A stretch of 64,000 bases of DNA from Chitinophagaceae bacterium (lineage in GTDB: Bacteria > Bacteroidota > Bacteroidia > Chitinophagales > Chitinophagaceae). Of the stretch, positions 54,817-64,000 are shown piece by piece. The stretch covers positions 1 to 64,000 of the forward strand of contig JAEUVB010000013.1 in NCBI GenBank assembly GCA_016786845.1, read 5' to 3'. The notes beneath the pieces were generated by a model that searched no databases, was not told the DNA's origin, and saw only the letters and a program-made list of their open reading frames with translations. Each line of letters opens with the position of its first letter. The stretch's first letter is position 1. A program made the position numbers and the translations under genes.

Positions 54817-55704
54817 GTGAAGAAACCCGGAACTTTTATTGTGAAGAATATTTCTCAAAAAGAAATTGGTTGTCAAATTAATTATTCTGAATTGAGTAAT
54901 TTCTTTCACGAAAAGCCCTACCGTAAGTTTTCCATAAAGTATGTGATAGAAGGCAGTGAAAATTACACCGCCAATGGGGTCAAATACAAAGTGAATGCCG
55001 GCGAATATCTACTAGCGAGTTCACACACCGAAGGTTGCATTCTGGTTAAGGAAAATCAATACGCTAAAGGAATCTGCATCGATTTGTCAAATGATGTTTT
55101 TGCAGAAGTAATGGCTCAAGGAGCTCCCATGGATGAGTTGAATGAACTTATCACATCGAATTTTTTCAATTCTACTCAATTTCTGGAGAATAAATTCCAG
55201 GTTACGTCAAGCAAAACGGGCGCTCAATTAATTCAGCTCCATAATCAATTTGTTTTACAAAAAGATTTTGAGATGTCGGTTGATAACGGTTTTTATTTTC
55301 AACTTATAGAAGCGCTCATCTCAGATTACATTCCCATATACAAACAATTACAACAAATTTCATCAAAGAAAATTAAAACGAGAAAGGACCTTTGGCGCAA
55401 AACAAATGAAGGAATGAACATGTTGAATGAATTGTATTTACAAGAAATCAGTGTTCGACAAATTGCACGCGCAATAGGGCTTTCAGAATATTATTTTTTC
55501 AGATTATTTAAGTCCATTTATCAAATCAGTCCGTATCAATTTGTTCTGAATAAACGCTTAAAATATGCCACATCATTGTTGATAGAATCGGATTTAAATA
55601 TCTCTGAAATTGCTGACCAATCTGCGCTTGGGGATATTTTTAGTTTTAGTAAGATATTTAAAAAAGCATACGGCATTTCACCATCCCAACTCAGTCGTAA
55701 ATAG
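54817..55704 (+). CDS. AraC-family transcriptional regulator
   Basis: A 295-residue regulator. The N-terminal half (about 20-180) looks like a cupin-type ligand domain (NYTANGVKYKVNAGEYLLAS). The C-terminal 100 residues hold two helix-turn-helix motifs of the AraC/XylS family: ISVRQIARAIGLSEYYFFRLF and NISEIADQSALGDIFSFSKIF, ending KKAYGISPSQL. The start is GTG at 54817 with no better ATG. The next gene in the same direction is a secreted serine hydrolase 189 bp later, a plausible target, though nothing in the sequence proves it. Confidence 0.92.
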   Translation: MKKPGTFIVKNISQKEIGCQINYSELSNFFHEKPYRKFSIKYVIEGSENYTANGVKYKVNAGEYLLASSHTEGCILVKENQYAKGICIDLSNDVFAEVMAQGAPMDELNELITSNFFNSTQFLENKFQVTSSKTGAQLIQLHNQFVLQKDFEMSVDNGFYFQLIEALISDYIPIYKQLQQISSKKIKTRKDLWRKTNEGMNMLNELYLQEISVRQIARAIGLSEYYFFRLFKSIYQISPYQFVLNKRLKYATSLLIESDLNISEIADQSALGDIFSFSKIFKKAYGISPSQLSRK

Positions 55705-55893
55705 TGGGATGGAAACGAATCATCTATGTCATTTTTTGTATGTAGCATCAATAGAACGGATTTTGTTTTTGTCAAAAACTGCAAAAATTCTAAAGATCAT
55801 ACACTTCAACGGAAATCATCGAATATTTAGCAGGAATTCACAAATCAAGATTCCTAAACCTAAATAGTTTTACCATTCAAAATAAAACCATTT

Positions 55894-57300
55894 ATGAATC
55901 GAAAATACCTTCTTTTGATTTGCATGATTTGTTCACTTTCAACAAGTGCCCAATCTGTAGCGCCTCAACTAGACACCTTATTACGAAACACACTAGATAG
56001 TATGCGTACCTTGCTCAATAATAAATCGTTGAGTGCTGCCATACAAATAGATGCGAACACATCATGGTCTTATGCCACGGGTGTGTCAGAAGAAAACCCG
56101 AACGTGTATGTCACACCTGATCATGTTTATGAAATAGGCAGTGTGACTAAAACCATGACAGCCGGGGCTATATTGAAACTTGTAGATCAGGGAATACTAA
56201 ATTTAGATGATAGTATACATCAATGGTTACCGCCCATGAACTTTGTGGATTCAAACATCACGATACGTCAATTACTAAGACATCAAAGCGGGTTATACGA
56301 TGTGTTGGCTAACCCTTCAAATCAACCGACACTTTTAAATGACATGAATAAAATTTGGACACCGCAAGAATTGATTGATACATTTTTAATGGCTCCATTA
56401 GCCGCTCCCGGTGGAACGTGGAATTACTGCAATACCAATTATTTCTTACTGGCCATGATCATTAAAGCCGCAACCGGGCAAGAATATCATCAGTTGATCA
56501 GAAGTAACTTTTTTACCTCATTACAATTAAACGATATTGCTATACCGGCCTTTGAAACCTTGTCATCGAATGTGGCTCATGTCTGGATAGATTTGAATGG
56601 TGATAACATTGTAGACGATGCGCATAATCTATATTTCAACTGGCTCTCACTCAATTCGACCGCAGGCGCTGCCGGGGGGTATTACGCAACAGCCAAAGAT
56701 GTTTCAAAATGGATGCGTGCCTATATGCGAGGCGATTTTCATTCTCCCGTCGTCATGCAAGAAGCTAAATCCACGATTACGGCACCGGGCCTTCCGGGAG
56801 GAACCTATGGACTGGGCTTAATGAAAAAAACATTTCTGGGTTTAGATGGTTATGGGCATGGAGGTGATCTGTCCTATTCCTCGAGTTCATGGTATTTTCC
56901 GTCAAAAGATATCAGTATTTCGGTCCTGAATAACGACTCCAGGAAAATATCATGGGATCTAATTTCAACGGTGACGGCCTTATTGAAAACCTATAACAAT
57001 TGGCTCATATTGACTGCAGTGAATACCTCTACGTTGATTGAATCCGGACTAAAAATTTTTCCCAGTCCTTGTTCAAACAATCTACACCTGCGATTTGTGG
57101 CAAATAAAGGAATATTAACACGTCTATTAATTATCAATGCGTTTGGGCAACTTGTACAAAGCCAATCTATTGTGCTCAAGGAGGGAGTAAACCAAATTGA
57201 CGTTCAAACGGCGAACCTACCAAATGGTTACTACACCATACATATTCAGGATGAGCACCAATGGATTCAGGATAAATTTGTTGTCCAACACTTGAATTAA
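55894..57300 (+). CDS. Secreted class C beta-lactamase-like serine hydrolase with T9SS type A sorting domain
   Basis: A 468-residue protein with signal peptide MNRKYLLLICMICSLSTSAQ. The beta-lactamase/D-alanyl-D-alanine carboxypeptidase fold spans about 25-370. The SxxK motif is SVTKT with the nucleophilic serine near residue 84, the second motif is YCNTNYF (YxN), and HGGDLSYSS is the HxG motif. A type A sorting domain ends the protein (LKIFPSPCSNNLHLRF ... NAFGQLVQSQS ... LPNGYYTIHIQDE). It acts outside the cell or on its surface, on a peptide, ester or beta-lactam substrate that the sequence does not reveal. The AraC regulator lies upstream. Confidence 0.9.
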   Translation: MNRKYLLLICMICSLSTSAQSVAPQLDTLLRNTLDSMRTLLNNKSLSAAIQIDANTSWSYATGVSEENPNVYVTPDHVYEIGSVTKTMTAGAILKLVDQGILNLDDSIHQWLPPMNFVDSNITIRQLLRHQSGLYDVLANPSNQPTLLNDMNKIWTPQELIDTFLMAPLAAPGGTWNYCNTNYFLLAMIIKAATGQEYHQLIRSNFFTSLQLNDIAIPAFETLSSNVAHVWIDLNGDNIVDDAHNLYFNWLSLNSTAGAAGGYYATAKDVSKWMRAYMRGDFHSPVVMQEAKSTITAPGLPGGTYGLGLMKKTFLGLDGYGHGGDLSYSSSSWYFPSKDISISVLNNDSRKISWDLISTVTALLKTYNNWLILTAVNTSTLIESGLKIFPSPCSNNLHLRFVANKGILTRLLIINAFGQLVQSQSIVLKEGVNQIDVQTANLPNGYYTIHIQDEHQWIQDKFVVQHLN

Positions 57301-57312
57301 GTAAATCTCTTT

Positions 57313-57370
57313 GAGGATAAACCGATGCCCCTCCCCGACAGACCCTGTCGGGACGCTCTACCAACTGAGC
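57313..57370 (-). pseudogene. tRNA-Ala-like remnant A with palindromic hairpin
   Basis: The minus strand keeps the tRNA-Ala D-arm (gctcagttggtagagcg) and pieces of the T-arm and acceptor 3' strand (catcggtttatcctc). The anticodon arm is replaced by an 8-bp hairpin (cccgacag/ctgtcggg, 57334-57352) with a three-base loop, and the T-loop TTCGAAT is deleted. It cannot form a working tRNA. Confidence 0.75.
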
Positions 57371-57406
57371 ATAAAAAAAGAGAACCGTAATGATTCTCTA
57401 ATTTTG

Positions 57407-57479
<73 letters not shown>

Positions 57480-57491
57480 CTTTTATATTTT

Positions 57492-57559
57492 TCACTTCGA
57501 GCCGATGTCCTTCCCGACAATACTTGTCGGGACGCTCTACCAACTGAGCTAATCCCCCC
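57492..57559 (-). pseudogene. tRNA-Ala-like remnant B with palindromic hairpin
   Basis: The 5' half is identical to the intact tRNA-Ala (28 bases up to the D-arm, 57532-57559, with one change). The T-loop and 3' T-stem are recognisable (catcggctcgaagtg). The anticodon arm is replaced by an 8-bp hairpin (cccgacaa/ttgtcggg, 57513-57531) with a three-base loop, and the acceptor 3' strand is missing. A further degenerate T-arm-like piece follows at 57570-57600. Confidence 0.75.
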
Positions 57560-57830
57560 TTTTATATTTCCACTTCGCGCTGATGATTACACATCATCGG
57601 CTGCCATAGAATAACCCGGAGGTCTGCAAATATAACCGCTCTTTTTAAAAGAAAAAATGTATTTTTAGGGCTTGAAACAACAATCTTTTCTTCAACAGAT
57701 TTTACGCTATTTCTACCTTAGAAAGGCGGACCCGGATGCCCCATCCAGCACCAATGTAAAACTCATGCATGGCATGAACAGAATTTCCATTTTCATGTTT
57801 CTATTCGCCCTTCTGGTCATTTTATACCGA

Positions 57831-58931
57831 TTATTTTTTAAGGGCTAACTGCCATACAATTTCTGCTGCTTTCCGACTCGCCGTTCCGTCCCGGGATAAT
57901 AATTTCTCCAACTCTTCATAATCATCCAATATTTCCTTCCGGCGCTTTTCATCTTTCAACAACATAGACAATTCAGTTGTTATAGACTCCACAGTCACGT
58001 CAGATTGGATCAGTTCACGAACACTTTCCCGATTCAGGATCAAATTGACCAAAGAAATATACTTGACCTTGACGAGCCTGCGAGCTATCGAATAAGAAAT
58101 AGGATTTGCAATATAACAAACCACCTGTGGCACCCTGAAAAGGGCAGTTTCCAGCGTCGCAGTTCCCGAAGTAACTATTGCGGCATCTGCTATTTTCAGA
58201 ATATCATATGTCCGGTGCTGCAGTAAATGTATCGATCTGCCTTTTAAAAAAGGTTCATAGACTTCATCCTTCAGATTGGGTGCTTGAGCAATAATTATTT
58301 TAAAATCTTTGAATGATTCTATCACTTCTAACATGATCGGCAACATCTTAGAGATCTCTTGTTTCCGGCTTCCGGGCAATAATGCAATGACTTTTTCATC
58401 AGGCAATGCCTGAGGTTTTCCTTTTTCAGACCTAACCACCTCAACCGTTGGGTGCCCAACGTATTCGGCCTCATATCCCCATTTGGCATAAAATGCTTTT
58501 TCGAATGGCAGTATACAAATCATTCGATCGACATATTTTTGGATCGTCTTTACCCGATTTTCTTTCCACGCCCAAACCGTTGGTGAAATATAATATGCCG
58601 TTGAATATCCTCTTTGTTTTACCCATTTAGCCATTCTCAAATTAAAACCCGGATAATCGACAAATATGACCACATCGGGCTTGAACTCAGATATCTGTTT
58701 TTTACATTGCTTGAAATTTCTCAGAATTCTTCCAATATTACTGATTACTTCGGCAAATCCCATAAAGGCCAGCTCGTCGATGTGTTTTAAAATTTTACAC
58801 CTTGCCGCCTTCATTTTATCACCACCCCAGCCTACTATTTCCAGTCCCGGATCCAAAGCATTGAGTTCCTTGATCAGGTTACTACCATGCAGGTCTCCAC
58901 TTGCCTCACCGGCAATAATAAAGTATTTCAC
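57831..58931 (-). CDS. lpxB: Lipid-A-disaccharide synthase
   Basis: A 366-residue GT-B glycosyltransferase that joins UDP-2,3-diacylglucosamine and lipid X into the lipid A disaccharide at the inner membrane. Motifs: [17 protein letters not shown] at the N-terminus, [37 protein letters not shown] and [15 protein letters not shown], followed by [15 protein letters not shown]-type nucleotide-sugar binding (seen as [15 protein letters not shown]). The start is GTG at 58931, and it overlaps the stop of the small upstream membrane-protein gene by one base (TAGTG). An intact outer membrane with lipid A is thereby implied. Confidence 0.97.
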   Translation of the reverse strand: MKYFIIAGEASGDLHGSNLIKELNALDPGLEIVGWGGDKMKAARCKILKHIDELAFMGFAEVISNIGRILRNFKQCKKQISEFKPDVVIFVDYPGFNLRMAKWVKQRGYSTAYYISPTVWAWKENRVKTIQKYVDRMICILPFEKAFYAKWGYEAEYVGHPTVEVVRSEKGKPQALPDEKVIALLPGSRKQEISKMLPIMLEVIESFKDFKIIIAQAPNLKDEVYEPFLKGRSIHLLQHRTYDILKIADAAIVTSGTATLETALFRVPQVVCYIANPISYSIARRLVKVKYISLVNLILNRESVRELIQSDVTVESITTELSMLLKDEKRRKEILDDYEELEKLLSRDGTASRKAAEIVWQLALKK

Positions 58932-59230
58932 TAAAGAAAATTGAATTTATACAAAACTGCCAACAATGCATAGAGTATGATCAGGGTAAAGACGCCTTTT
59001 AGTGTGGTATACCTGCGTCGGTTTTTGTAATAGGTAATCAATGGTATGGTGGCAATTAATCCCAATGAAATGATTTTGGGAATGATAGAATGATTCGTTT
59101 GAATCAGATAAATGAATCCATTCAACGAAACATTCCGTGACATAAATCTAATCATGTATAATAGCAGTATCCCAAATAATGGAACGATAAAACCCAATAA
59201 TGCCCCTAAAAAATAATTGTCACGGTTCAT
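58931..59230 (-). CDS. Small integral membrane protein of unknown function
   Basis: A 99-residue protein with three hydrophobic segments: [20 protein letters not shown] (about 8-27), [19 protein letters not shown] (about 49-68) and [18 protein letters not shown] (about 79-96). A basic patch KNRRRY lies between the second and third. I recognise no family. Its stop overlaps the lpxB start by one base, so the two are translationally coupled; a role near lipid A synthesis or export is possible but rests only on this overlap. Confidence 0.75.
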   Translation of the reverse strand: MNRDNYFLGALLGFIVPLFGILLLYMIRFMSRNVSLNGFIYLIQTNHSIIPKIISLGLIATIPLITYYKNRRRYTTLKGVFTLIILYALLAVLYKFNFL

Positions 59231-59274
59231 AAATACAAAAATGCTGAATAAATTGGAGAAAACAAAAACGGGTA

Positions 59275-60024
59275 TCAGGACTTAATATTCATCCTTTGCT
59301 TCATTGCTTCATAACAGATAATACCTGCAGCGACCGACACGTTAAAACTATCAAATTGACCCGCCATCGGAATGATAAAAGTATCGTCACAAGCTTGTTG
59401 CGTGGCCGAAGAAATTCCATTTTCCTCAGCCCCCATCACCAAACAGCAGGGCTCCCGGAAATTGATATCCTGCAAAGTGTGCTCAGCTTTTAGGTCGCTC
59501 GAAAGTACTCTAATCCCATTCAACTTTAATGTATTCAATATTTGAGAAATGCTTTTTTCACGACAAAAAGTGATCTGCATCATTGCTCCTGCGGATGTTT
59601 TAACCATATCCTCATGTAGCGGAGCTGAATTTCTTTCGGAAAAAATAATCGCATCCACACCGCAACAAACAGCGGTTCTGATAATGGCACCGGTATTTCT
59701 TACATCCGTAATCCCATCCAACAAAAGCAGAAATGGTGTTTTCCCCTGATCATATAAATGGGAGATCACATCCTGAATCGGTGTATACTGCACAAAAGAT
59801 CCAAACGCCACAATACCCTGATGGGCACCCCGAACCAGTGTATTCAACTTCTCCATGGGTACCCGAATAATGGGCACATTAGACTCCTTGGCCAGCCTGA
59901 TAATATCGCCAATATTTTCACCACTAATGGTGTGGTGCATCATGATTCGGTCGAGAGGCTTGTGATGTTGTAAGGCTTCAAGTACAGGGTTACGCCCATA
60001 CACCATAGATTTGGGTGATCTCAT
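59275..60024 (-). CDS. rlmB: 23S rRNA (guanosine-2251-2'-O)-methyltransferase RlmB
   Basis: A 249-residue SPOUT methyltransferase that modifies G2251 in the peptidyl-transferase P-loop of 23S rRNA. The N-terminal substrate-binding domain starts MVYGRNPVLEAL, typical of RlmB. The SpoU motifs are LLLDGITDVRNTGAIIRTA (motif 1), LVMGAEENGIS (motif 2) and IPMAGQFDSFNVSVAAGI (motif 3), where FDSFN replaces the common xxSLN. It follows the sorting-domain-only gene by three bases. Confidence 0.93.
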   Translation of the reverse strand: MRSPKSMVYGRNPVLEALQHHKPLDRIMMHHTISGENIGDIIRLAKESNVPIIRVPMEKLNTLVRGAHQGIVAFGSFVQYTPIQDVISHLYDQGKTPFLLLLDGITDVRNTGAIIRTAVCCGVDAIIFSERNSAPLHEDMVKTSAGAMMQITFCREKSISQILNTLKLNGIRVLSSDLKAEHTLQDINFREPCCLVMGAEENGISSATQQACDDTFIIPMAGQFDSFNVSVAAGIICYEAMKQRMNIKS

Positions 60025-60027
60025 GAA

Positions 60028-60357
60028 TTAACGGTCTATGGTGAATTTTGAGGTCTCAATAATTTTACCAAAGGCATCTTTGGCGAGGATAATATAAATT
60101 CCGTTAGGATAGGTGTCCATCTCCTCAAAGATGACCTCTTCCGCACTTTTAGGTAGTTTTTTCTCCTGAAGTTTCTTCCCAATCAAATTTCGCAATTCAA
60201 ACGCAGAAACTTCCACTGTTGAAATATTCATTTTAACGGTCAAACGTGGTGTCACTAAGGGCACAGGATACAATGAAAACAATTTGACATCATTATTGCC
60301 TGCAAATAATGCCATCTGCAGGAATACAAAAACTGTAAGAGTGTAAATAAATTTCAT
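60028..60357 (-). CDS. Secreted peptide consisting of a T9SS-like sorting domain only
   Basis: A 109-residue protein with signal peptide MKFIYTLTVFVFLQMALFAG. Nearly the whole mature part resembles a type A C-terminal sorting domain: LFSLYPVPLVTPRLTVKM (variant of YPNP), FELRNLIGKKLQEKK, then YPNGIYIILAKDAFGKIIE. There is no cargo domain between the two. It lies three bases upstream of rlmB in the same direction and may be co-transcribed with it. It might be a decoy or a structural surface component, or the relict of a cargo protein; none of these can be decided here. Confidence 0.75.
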   Translation of the reverse strand: MKFIYTLTVFVFLQMALFAGNNDVKLFSLYPVPLVTPRLTVKMNISTVEVSAFELRNLIGKKLQEKKLPKSAEEVIFEEMDTYPNGIYIILAKDAFGKIIETSKFTIDR

Positions 60358-60462
60358 TGTCTAAGGCAAAAGTAGACTCATTTTCGCTCTTTTCCTGACT
60401 ATTTTTGGTGTTTAAACCCTAAAAAACTGTTATATTTGTTTCAGAATTAAAACCTGAAGGGT

Positions 60463-60780
60463 ATGCATTTCATTCAGAATATCTGGCTCGCCCAGCATTG
60501 GACTTGGCTATTGGTCATATTTGCAGGTTCTCTGGCGATTGTAGCTTATATCAATAATCGCATGGGAATGCTGAAAAAATCTTTGGCTACATTTATTGTA
60601 TTACTCACATTTTCAATGTTCATTTCCATTCAGGAGTCTGAACAGAATACCTTGAATATTGCTTCTACAAACATAGAGCAGGAATTACCGACACAATCAC
60701 CAACGCTTGAAACACCTTCACTCTTTGGTAAAATGATAGAATTTGCCGGCAATATCTTAAAAGACAAATTGGAGGATTAA
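60463..60780 (+). CDS. Small membrane-anchored protein of unknown function
   Basis: A 105-residue protein with two hydrophobic segments: [18 protein letters not shown] (about 13-30) and [16 protein letters not shown] (about 41-56). A soluble C-terminal tail of 50 residues ([38 protein letters not shown]) ends the protein. No known family is recognised. Its stop overlaps the convergent prfC stop by four bases. No neighbours suggest a function. Confidence 0.6.
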   Translation: MHFIQNIWLAQHWTWLLVIFAGSLAIVAYINNRMGMLKKSLATFIVLLTFSMFISIQESEQNTLNIASTNIEQELPTQSPTLETPSLFGKMIEFAGNILKDKLED

Positions 60781-62369
60781 ACCACCTCGTGTTTAAAATC
60801 ATTGGTCATGTAGAATTTAATCCCCGGATTATTTGCGCGTTCCGTGTTTAAATACCACTGACTTTCTGCCAAATAGACCAAATTCCCTTCCTTGTCTTCA
60901 ACCACATTGGATTGTTTGAATCGTGTAAAATCATTAATCACTTTCTCGTCTCCTTGCATCCAACAAGCCTTGAAATAAGGAAGCGTGCGAAAACTGCATG
61001 CCGCTCCGTATTCCTGCAAAAGTCGATATTGTATCACTTCAAACTGAAGGTCGCCAACGCAACCGATGATTTTACGATTGCCTCCGTGCTGGGTAAATAA
61101 CTGTGCCACACCCTCATCGGTCAATTGACGAACCCCTTTTTCCAGTTGTTTGGTTTTCATCGGATCATTATTGATGAGCTCTTTGAAAATTTCAGGGGAG
61201 AAGCTTGGAATGCCCACATAAGTCATGATTTCACCTTCAGTTAATGTATCACCAATTTTGAAATTTCCGGTATCAAATAAACCGACCACATCACCCGGAT
61301 AGGCGTCATCGACCACGTTCTTTTCACGGGCAAGAAATGTATAAGGATTACTAAATCGAATTTTTTTATTCAATCTCACATGATGATAAAAGGTATTTCT
61401 CTCAAATCGGCCTGAACAAATTCTTAAAAAAGCGACACGATCACGATGCCTTGGGTCAATATTCGCATGGATCTTAAAAATGAAACCGGTAAATTTATCT
61501 TCACTGGCCTGTACTTCACGTACATCGGTCATTCTTGGGCGTGGCGCAGGTGCTATTTGAATAAACGTATCCAGCAAATCCTTTACACCGAAATTATTTA
61601 CGGCACTGCCGAAAAAAACGGGAGCGAGTCTTCCGCTGAGATATTCGTTTTGATCAAATGTATCATAAACGCCCATCACCAATTCCATATCTTCACGCAA
61701 AGACATCGCATCCTTTTCGCCAACCAGATCCACAATCTCTTGTGAATTCAAATCGGGAAGCGGAATGAGATCCTCATCTGTCGCTTTTTGATTGGCTTGA
61801 AAGGTGAGCAGGCTTTTATTAAAAATATTATAGACTCCTTTAAAGTCACGTCCCATATTGATGGGCCAGGAAAGCGGTTGTGTTTTAATATTGAGTTTCT
61901 TCTCCACTTCTTCCAACAAATCAAAAGGATTCCTGCCATCCCGATCCATCTTATTGATGAAAATAATCACCGGGGTATCTCGCATACGGCAAACTTCCAT
62001 CAGCTTTTCCGTTTGCTCTTCCACTCCCTTTACACAATCAATCACCAATACCACACTATCAACGGCAGTCAGGGTACGATACGTATCTTCTGCAAAATCC
62101 TTATGGCCGGGTGTATCCAGCAAGTTGATCAGCTTGTCTTTGTATTCAAAACTCATCACAGAAGTAGCCACCGAAATCCCTCTCTGACGTTCGATTTCCA
62201 TGAAATCTGAAGTAGCATGCTTCTTTATCTTATTTGACTTAACGGCACCTGCAGTCTGAATTGCACCCCCGAACAGTAGAAATTTTTCTGTCAATGTGGT
62301 TTTACCGGCATCCGGATGGGAAATAATCGCAAAGGTTTTACGCTTTTCAATTTCGTGTTGGTATTTCAT
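60777..62369 (-). CDS. prfC: Peptide chain release factor 3
   Basis: A 530-residue GTPase that removes RF1 and RF2 from the ribosome after release. GTP-binding motifs are complete: [13 protein letters not shown] (G1), RGISVATS (switch I), [14 protein letters not shown] (G3), NKMDRDGR (G4) and GSAVNNFGV (G5 region). The C-terminal RF3 domains contain [15 protein letters not shown]. Length and motifs separate it from elongation factor G. Together with prfB in this window the cell carries the full RF2 recycling pathway. Confidence 0.97.
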   Translation of the reverse strand: MKYQHEIEKRKTFAIISHPDAGKTTLTEKFLLFGGAIQTAGAVKSNKIKKHATSDFMEIERQRGISVATSVMSFEYKDKLINLLDTPGHKDFAEDTYRTLTAVDSVVLVIDCVKGVEEQTEKLMEVCRMRDTPVIIFINKMDRDGRNPFDLLEEVEKKLNIKTQPLSWPINMGRDFKGVYNIFNKSLLTFQANQKATDEDLIPLPDLNSQEIVDLVGEKDAMSLREDMELVMGVYDTFDQNEYLSGRLAPVFFGSAVNNFGVKDLLDTFIQIAPAPRPRMTDVREVQASEDKFTGFIFKIHANIDPRHRDRVAFLRICSGRFERNTFYHHVRLNKKIRFSNPYTFLAREKNVVDDAYPGDVVGLFDTGNFKIGDTLTEGEIMTYVGIPSFSPEIFKELINNDPMKTKQLEKGVRQLTDEGVAQLFTQHGGNRKIIGCVGDLQFEVIQYRLLQEYGAACSFRTLPYFKACWMQGDEKVINDFTRFKQSNVVEDKEGNLVYLAESQWYLNTERANNPGIKFYMTNDFKHEVV

Positions 62370-62539
62370 AAAGTGCGCAAAGGTAATTCAAAATTTGAAT
62401 GGGGTACAACACTTTCATCGATCCGGCAATAAGCCACAAGGATGACCTAGAACACAAACGATTCAGCGAATTAAATGATTATAAAAGTAAATCAGATCCA
62501 TTTTATCCTCATTCTCACGCTCATTCTCACTCTGTTTAG

Positions 62540-62611
62540 TAGCCTCACCGGGAATCGAACCTGGATCAAAAGTTTAGGAAACTTCCGTTTTATCCATTAA
62601 ACTATGAGGCC
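62540..62611 (-). tRNA. tRNA-Arg (anticodon CCU)
   Basis: The minus strand forms a cloverleaf. The acceptor strands are GGCCTCA and TGAGGCT, with a G-U pair at the end. The D-arm is GTTTAATGGATAAAAC, the anticodon stem gaagt/acttt with loop ttcctaa (anticodon CCT), and the T-loop is TTCGATT with stem ccagg/cccgg-type pairing. CCA is not encoded. It reads AGG codons. Confidence 0.9.
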
Positions 62612-62644
62612 CTATTAAATAGAATAAGTGAACGAAGGTAAGCC

Positions 62645-64000
62645 TTACGCATAAATACGCAGGATATAATCGGCATATTTTTCAGCAATTTTTTTTCGTT
62701 TGAGTTTTAAAGTTGGGGTTAGTTCCCCTCCATCTATCGTCCACTCATTCGTCAACAGTTGAAACTTTTTCACCTGTTCATGGGCAGAAAATAACTTATT
62801 GTACTTGTCCAATTCAGTGCGTATGAGTTTCAGAATATCCTTATCGGTGGTCATATCAATGGCCTTATCCAAAGTAACACCCATGCGTGAAAAGTGTTCA
62901 AATATTTTATCTACAGCCGGCACGATAAGGGCTCCTACAAATTTCTCATTACTACCGACCACCATGATTTGTTCAATAAATGATGACTCTTTCATTTTAT
63001 TCTCAATCGGAAGCGGAGCGACATATTTCCCTCCTGAAATTTTAAAGATCTCCTTTTTTCGATCTGTGATTTTTAGAAATTTACCATCAATGAACTGACC
63101 GATATCTCCGGTATGAAACCAACCTTCCTGTATCACTTCATCAGTTAGTTCGGGATGCTTATAGTAACCCATCATCACGTTGGGACCTTTACAAATAATT
63201 TCGCCATCTGCACCCAATTTTACTTCTACCCCTCTGATAATTGTACCTACTGTGCCAAACATTCGTCCATCTTGTTCAAAACGATTCACACTCACCACCG
63301 GAGAAGTTTCAGTGAGACCATAACCTTCCATCACCACAATTCTGGCAGCCGTAAAAAGCCTGAGTAACTTGACCTGACAAGCCGCTGAACCGGTGACAAT
63401 CGCTTTAATTTTTCCGCCTATTGCCTCACGCCATTTGACGAAAACTAATCGATCCGCAATATTCAGTTGCAATCTATAAAATAGAGATCCTTTTTCATGC
63501 ACATCAAATCGCAATGCCAATGAAACTGCCCAATCAAATATCCGGCGTTTCATTCCGGTAAGTTCGGCACCTTTTGCATCGATTTTTTCATACACCTTCT
63601 CCAACAACCTTGGCACCGTAGTGAATACAACAGGCTTTACATCTCGCAAATCAGCCCCTATGGTTTCCATTCCCTCTGCAAAATATACCGACACCCCTTT
63701 GTTCAAATAGATATACATAATGGTACGCTCGAAAATATGATTCAGGGGCAAGAAACTTAAGGTTCGCTCATCACTTCCGCAAAAACCAAATGCATCCATG
63801 CAACTCTCCACATTACTTAATATATTCTGATGCGAAAGCATTACCCCTTTAGGATTACCCGTAGTGCCTGATGTATAGATAATCGTAGCCAGTTGTTCAG
63901 GCTTGATTCTGCCTTTTATTTCTTCAATGGCGTTCTTTTGTGCTTCATCTATTGGCGACAGAAGGGAGGTCCAATGGGTCACCCCTTCAATTTCATCAAA
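62645..64000 (-). CDS. Long-chain acyl-CoA synthetase (AMP-forming), 5' end outside the window
   Basis: A partial gene; the frame continues through the right edge without a convincing start, so the N-terminal part is missing. The visible part of about 450 residues carries the AMP-binding P-loop IIYTSGTTGNPKGVMLSH, the motif GYGLTETSPVVS, GWFHTGDIGQF, the adenylate-binding TDRKKEIFKISGGKYVAP and the catalytic-lysine C-terminal domain (P-IENKMKES, then LTPTLKLKRKKI). It activates fatty acids to acyl-CoA through an acyl-AMP. It resembles FadD15-like long-chain ligases of Bacteroidota. tRNA-Arg lies 33 bp downstream. Confidence 0.93.
   Translation of the reverse strand, partial: FDEIEGVTHWTSLLSPIDEAQKNAIEEIKGRIKPEQLATIIYTSGTTGNPKGVMLSHQNILSNVESCMDAFGFCGSDERTLSFLPLNHIFERTIMYIYLNKGVSVYFAEGMETIGADLRDVKPVVFTTVPRLLEKVYEKIDAKGAELTGMKRRIFDWAVSLALRFDVHEKGSLFYRLQLNIADRLVFVKWREAIGGKIKAIVTGSAACQVKLLRLFTAARIVVMEGYGLTETSPVVSVNRFEQDGRMFGTVGTIIRGVEVKLGADGEIICKGPNVMMGYYKHPELTDEVIQEGWFHTGDIGQFIDGKFLKITDRKKEIFKISGGKYVAPLPIENKMKESSFIEQIMVVGSNEKFVGALIVPAVDKIFEHFSRMGVTLDKAIDMTTDKDILKLIRTELDKYNKLFSAHEQVKKFQLLTNEWTIDGGELTPTLKLKRKKIAEKYADYILRIYA

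Overview
The window is a stretch of chromosome from a member of the Bacteroidota, probably a Chitinophagia/Saprospiria-like lineage. The evidence is the many secreted proteins ending in type A or type B sorting domains of the type IX secretion system (T9SS), the gliding genes gldF-gldG, Bacteroidota-style -7 promoter boxes (TAnnTTTG), few recognisable Shine-Dalgarno sequences, and a Rho factor with a long disordered insert. No phage, conjugative or insertion-sequence genes are seen, and there is no CRISPR array.

Layout. 1-855: non-coding, with a tandem pair of about 279-bp repeats. 0.86-7.9 kb (minus): two T9SS cargo proteins (RCC1-like and LVIVD-repeat propellers), then a LytTR response regulator and a propeller/Y_Y_Y histidine kinase as a two-gene operon with a possible direct-repeat operator upstream. 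8.1-12.2 kb (plus): a possible 31-residue membrane peptide, a YD-like repeat cargo, then a C1q-tipped fibre-like protein with a T9SS partner. 12.4-17.1 kb: prfB, two conserved Bacteroidota proteins, tRNA-His, trmH and a MauG-type dihaem peroxidase. 17.2-19.8 kb: rho and ndk, convergent, each with a terminator. 19.9-35.6 kb (minus): an array of large secreted proteins that resemble tail fibres. Four paralogues share a constant N-terminal region and end in different C-terminal tips. They are interspersed with small partner proteins carrying T9SS sorting domains, and several transcription units end in a clear terminator. A choice-of-anchor-L protein with a type B sorting domain heads the array.

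35.8-47.9 kb (plus): gldF-gldG, paaZ, an Xre-RES toxin-antitoxin pair, smc, a YjbR/MmcQ protein, a TolB-like propeller and an M28-PDZ peptidase. 48.4-54.4 kb (minus): an SBBP-type T9SS cargo, a small secreted protein, a NarL-type two-component pair with a TPR sensor kinase, and an unusual cytosolic protein. 54.8-57.3 kb (plus): an AraC regulator and a secreted class C beta-lactamase-like hydrolase. 57.3-57.6 kb: tRNA-Ala(GGC) flanked by two defective tRNA-like copies in which a palindromic hairpin replaces the anticodon arm. 57.8-64 kb: lpxB, a small membrane protein, rlmB, a sorting-domain-only secreted peptide, prfC, tRNA-Arg(CCU) and a long-chain acyl-CoA ligase that runs off the right edge.

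The most interesting content is the modular fibre family. A conserved N-terminal region is followed by a glycine/asparagine-rich shaft and one of two tip types: a C1q/TNF-like domain, or a conserved domain recognised by an IDHP-DP-NKYL signature. Small T9SS-sorted partner genes are repeatedly coupled to these genes. This could be a surface adhesion or display system built like phage tail fibres, but its function is inferred and not shown by the sequence.
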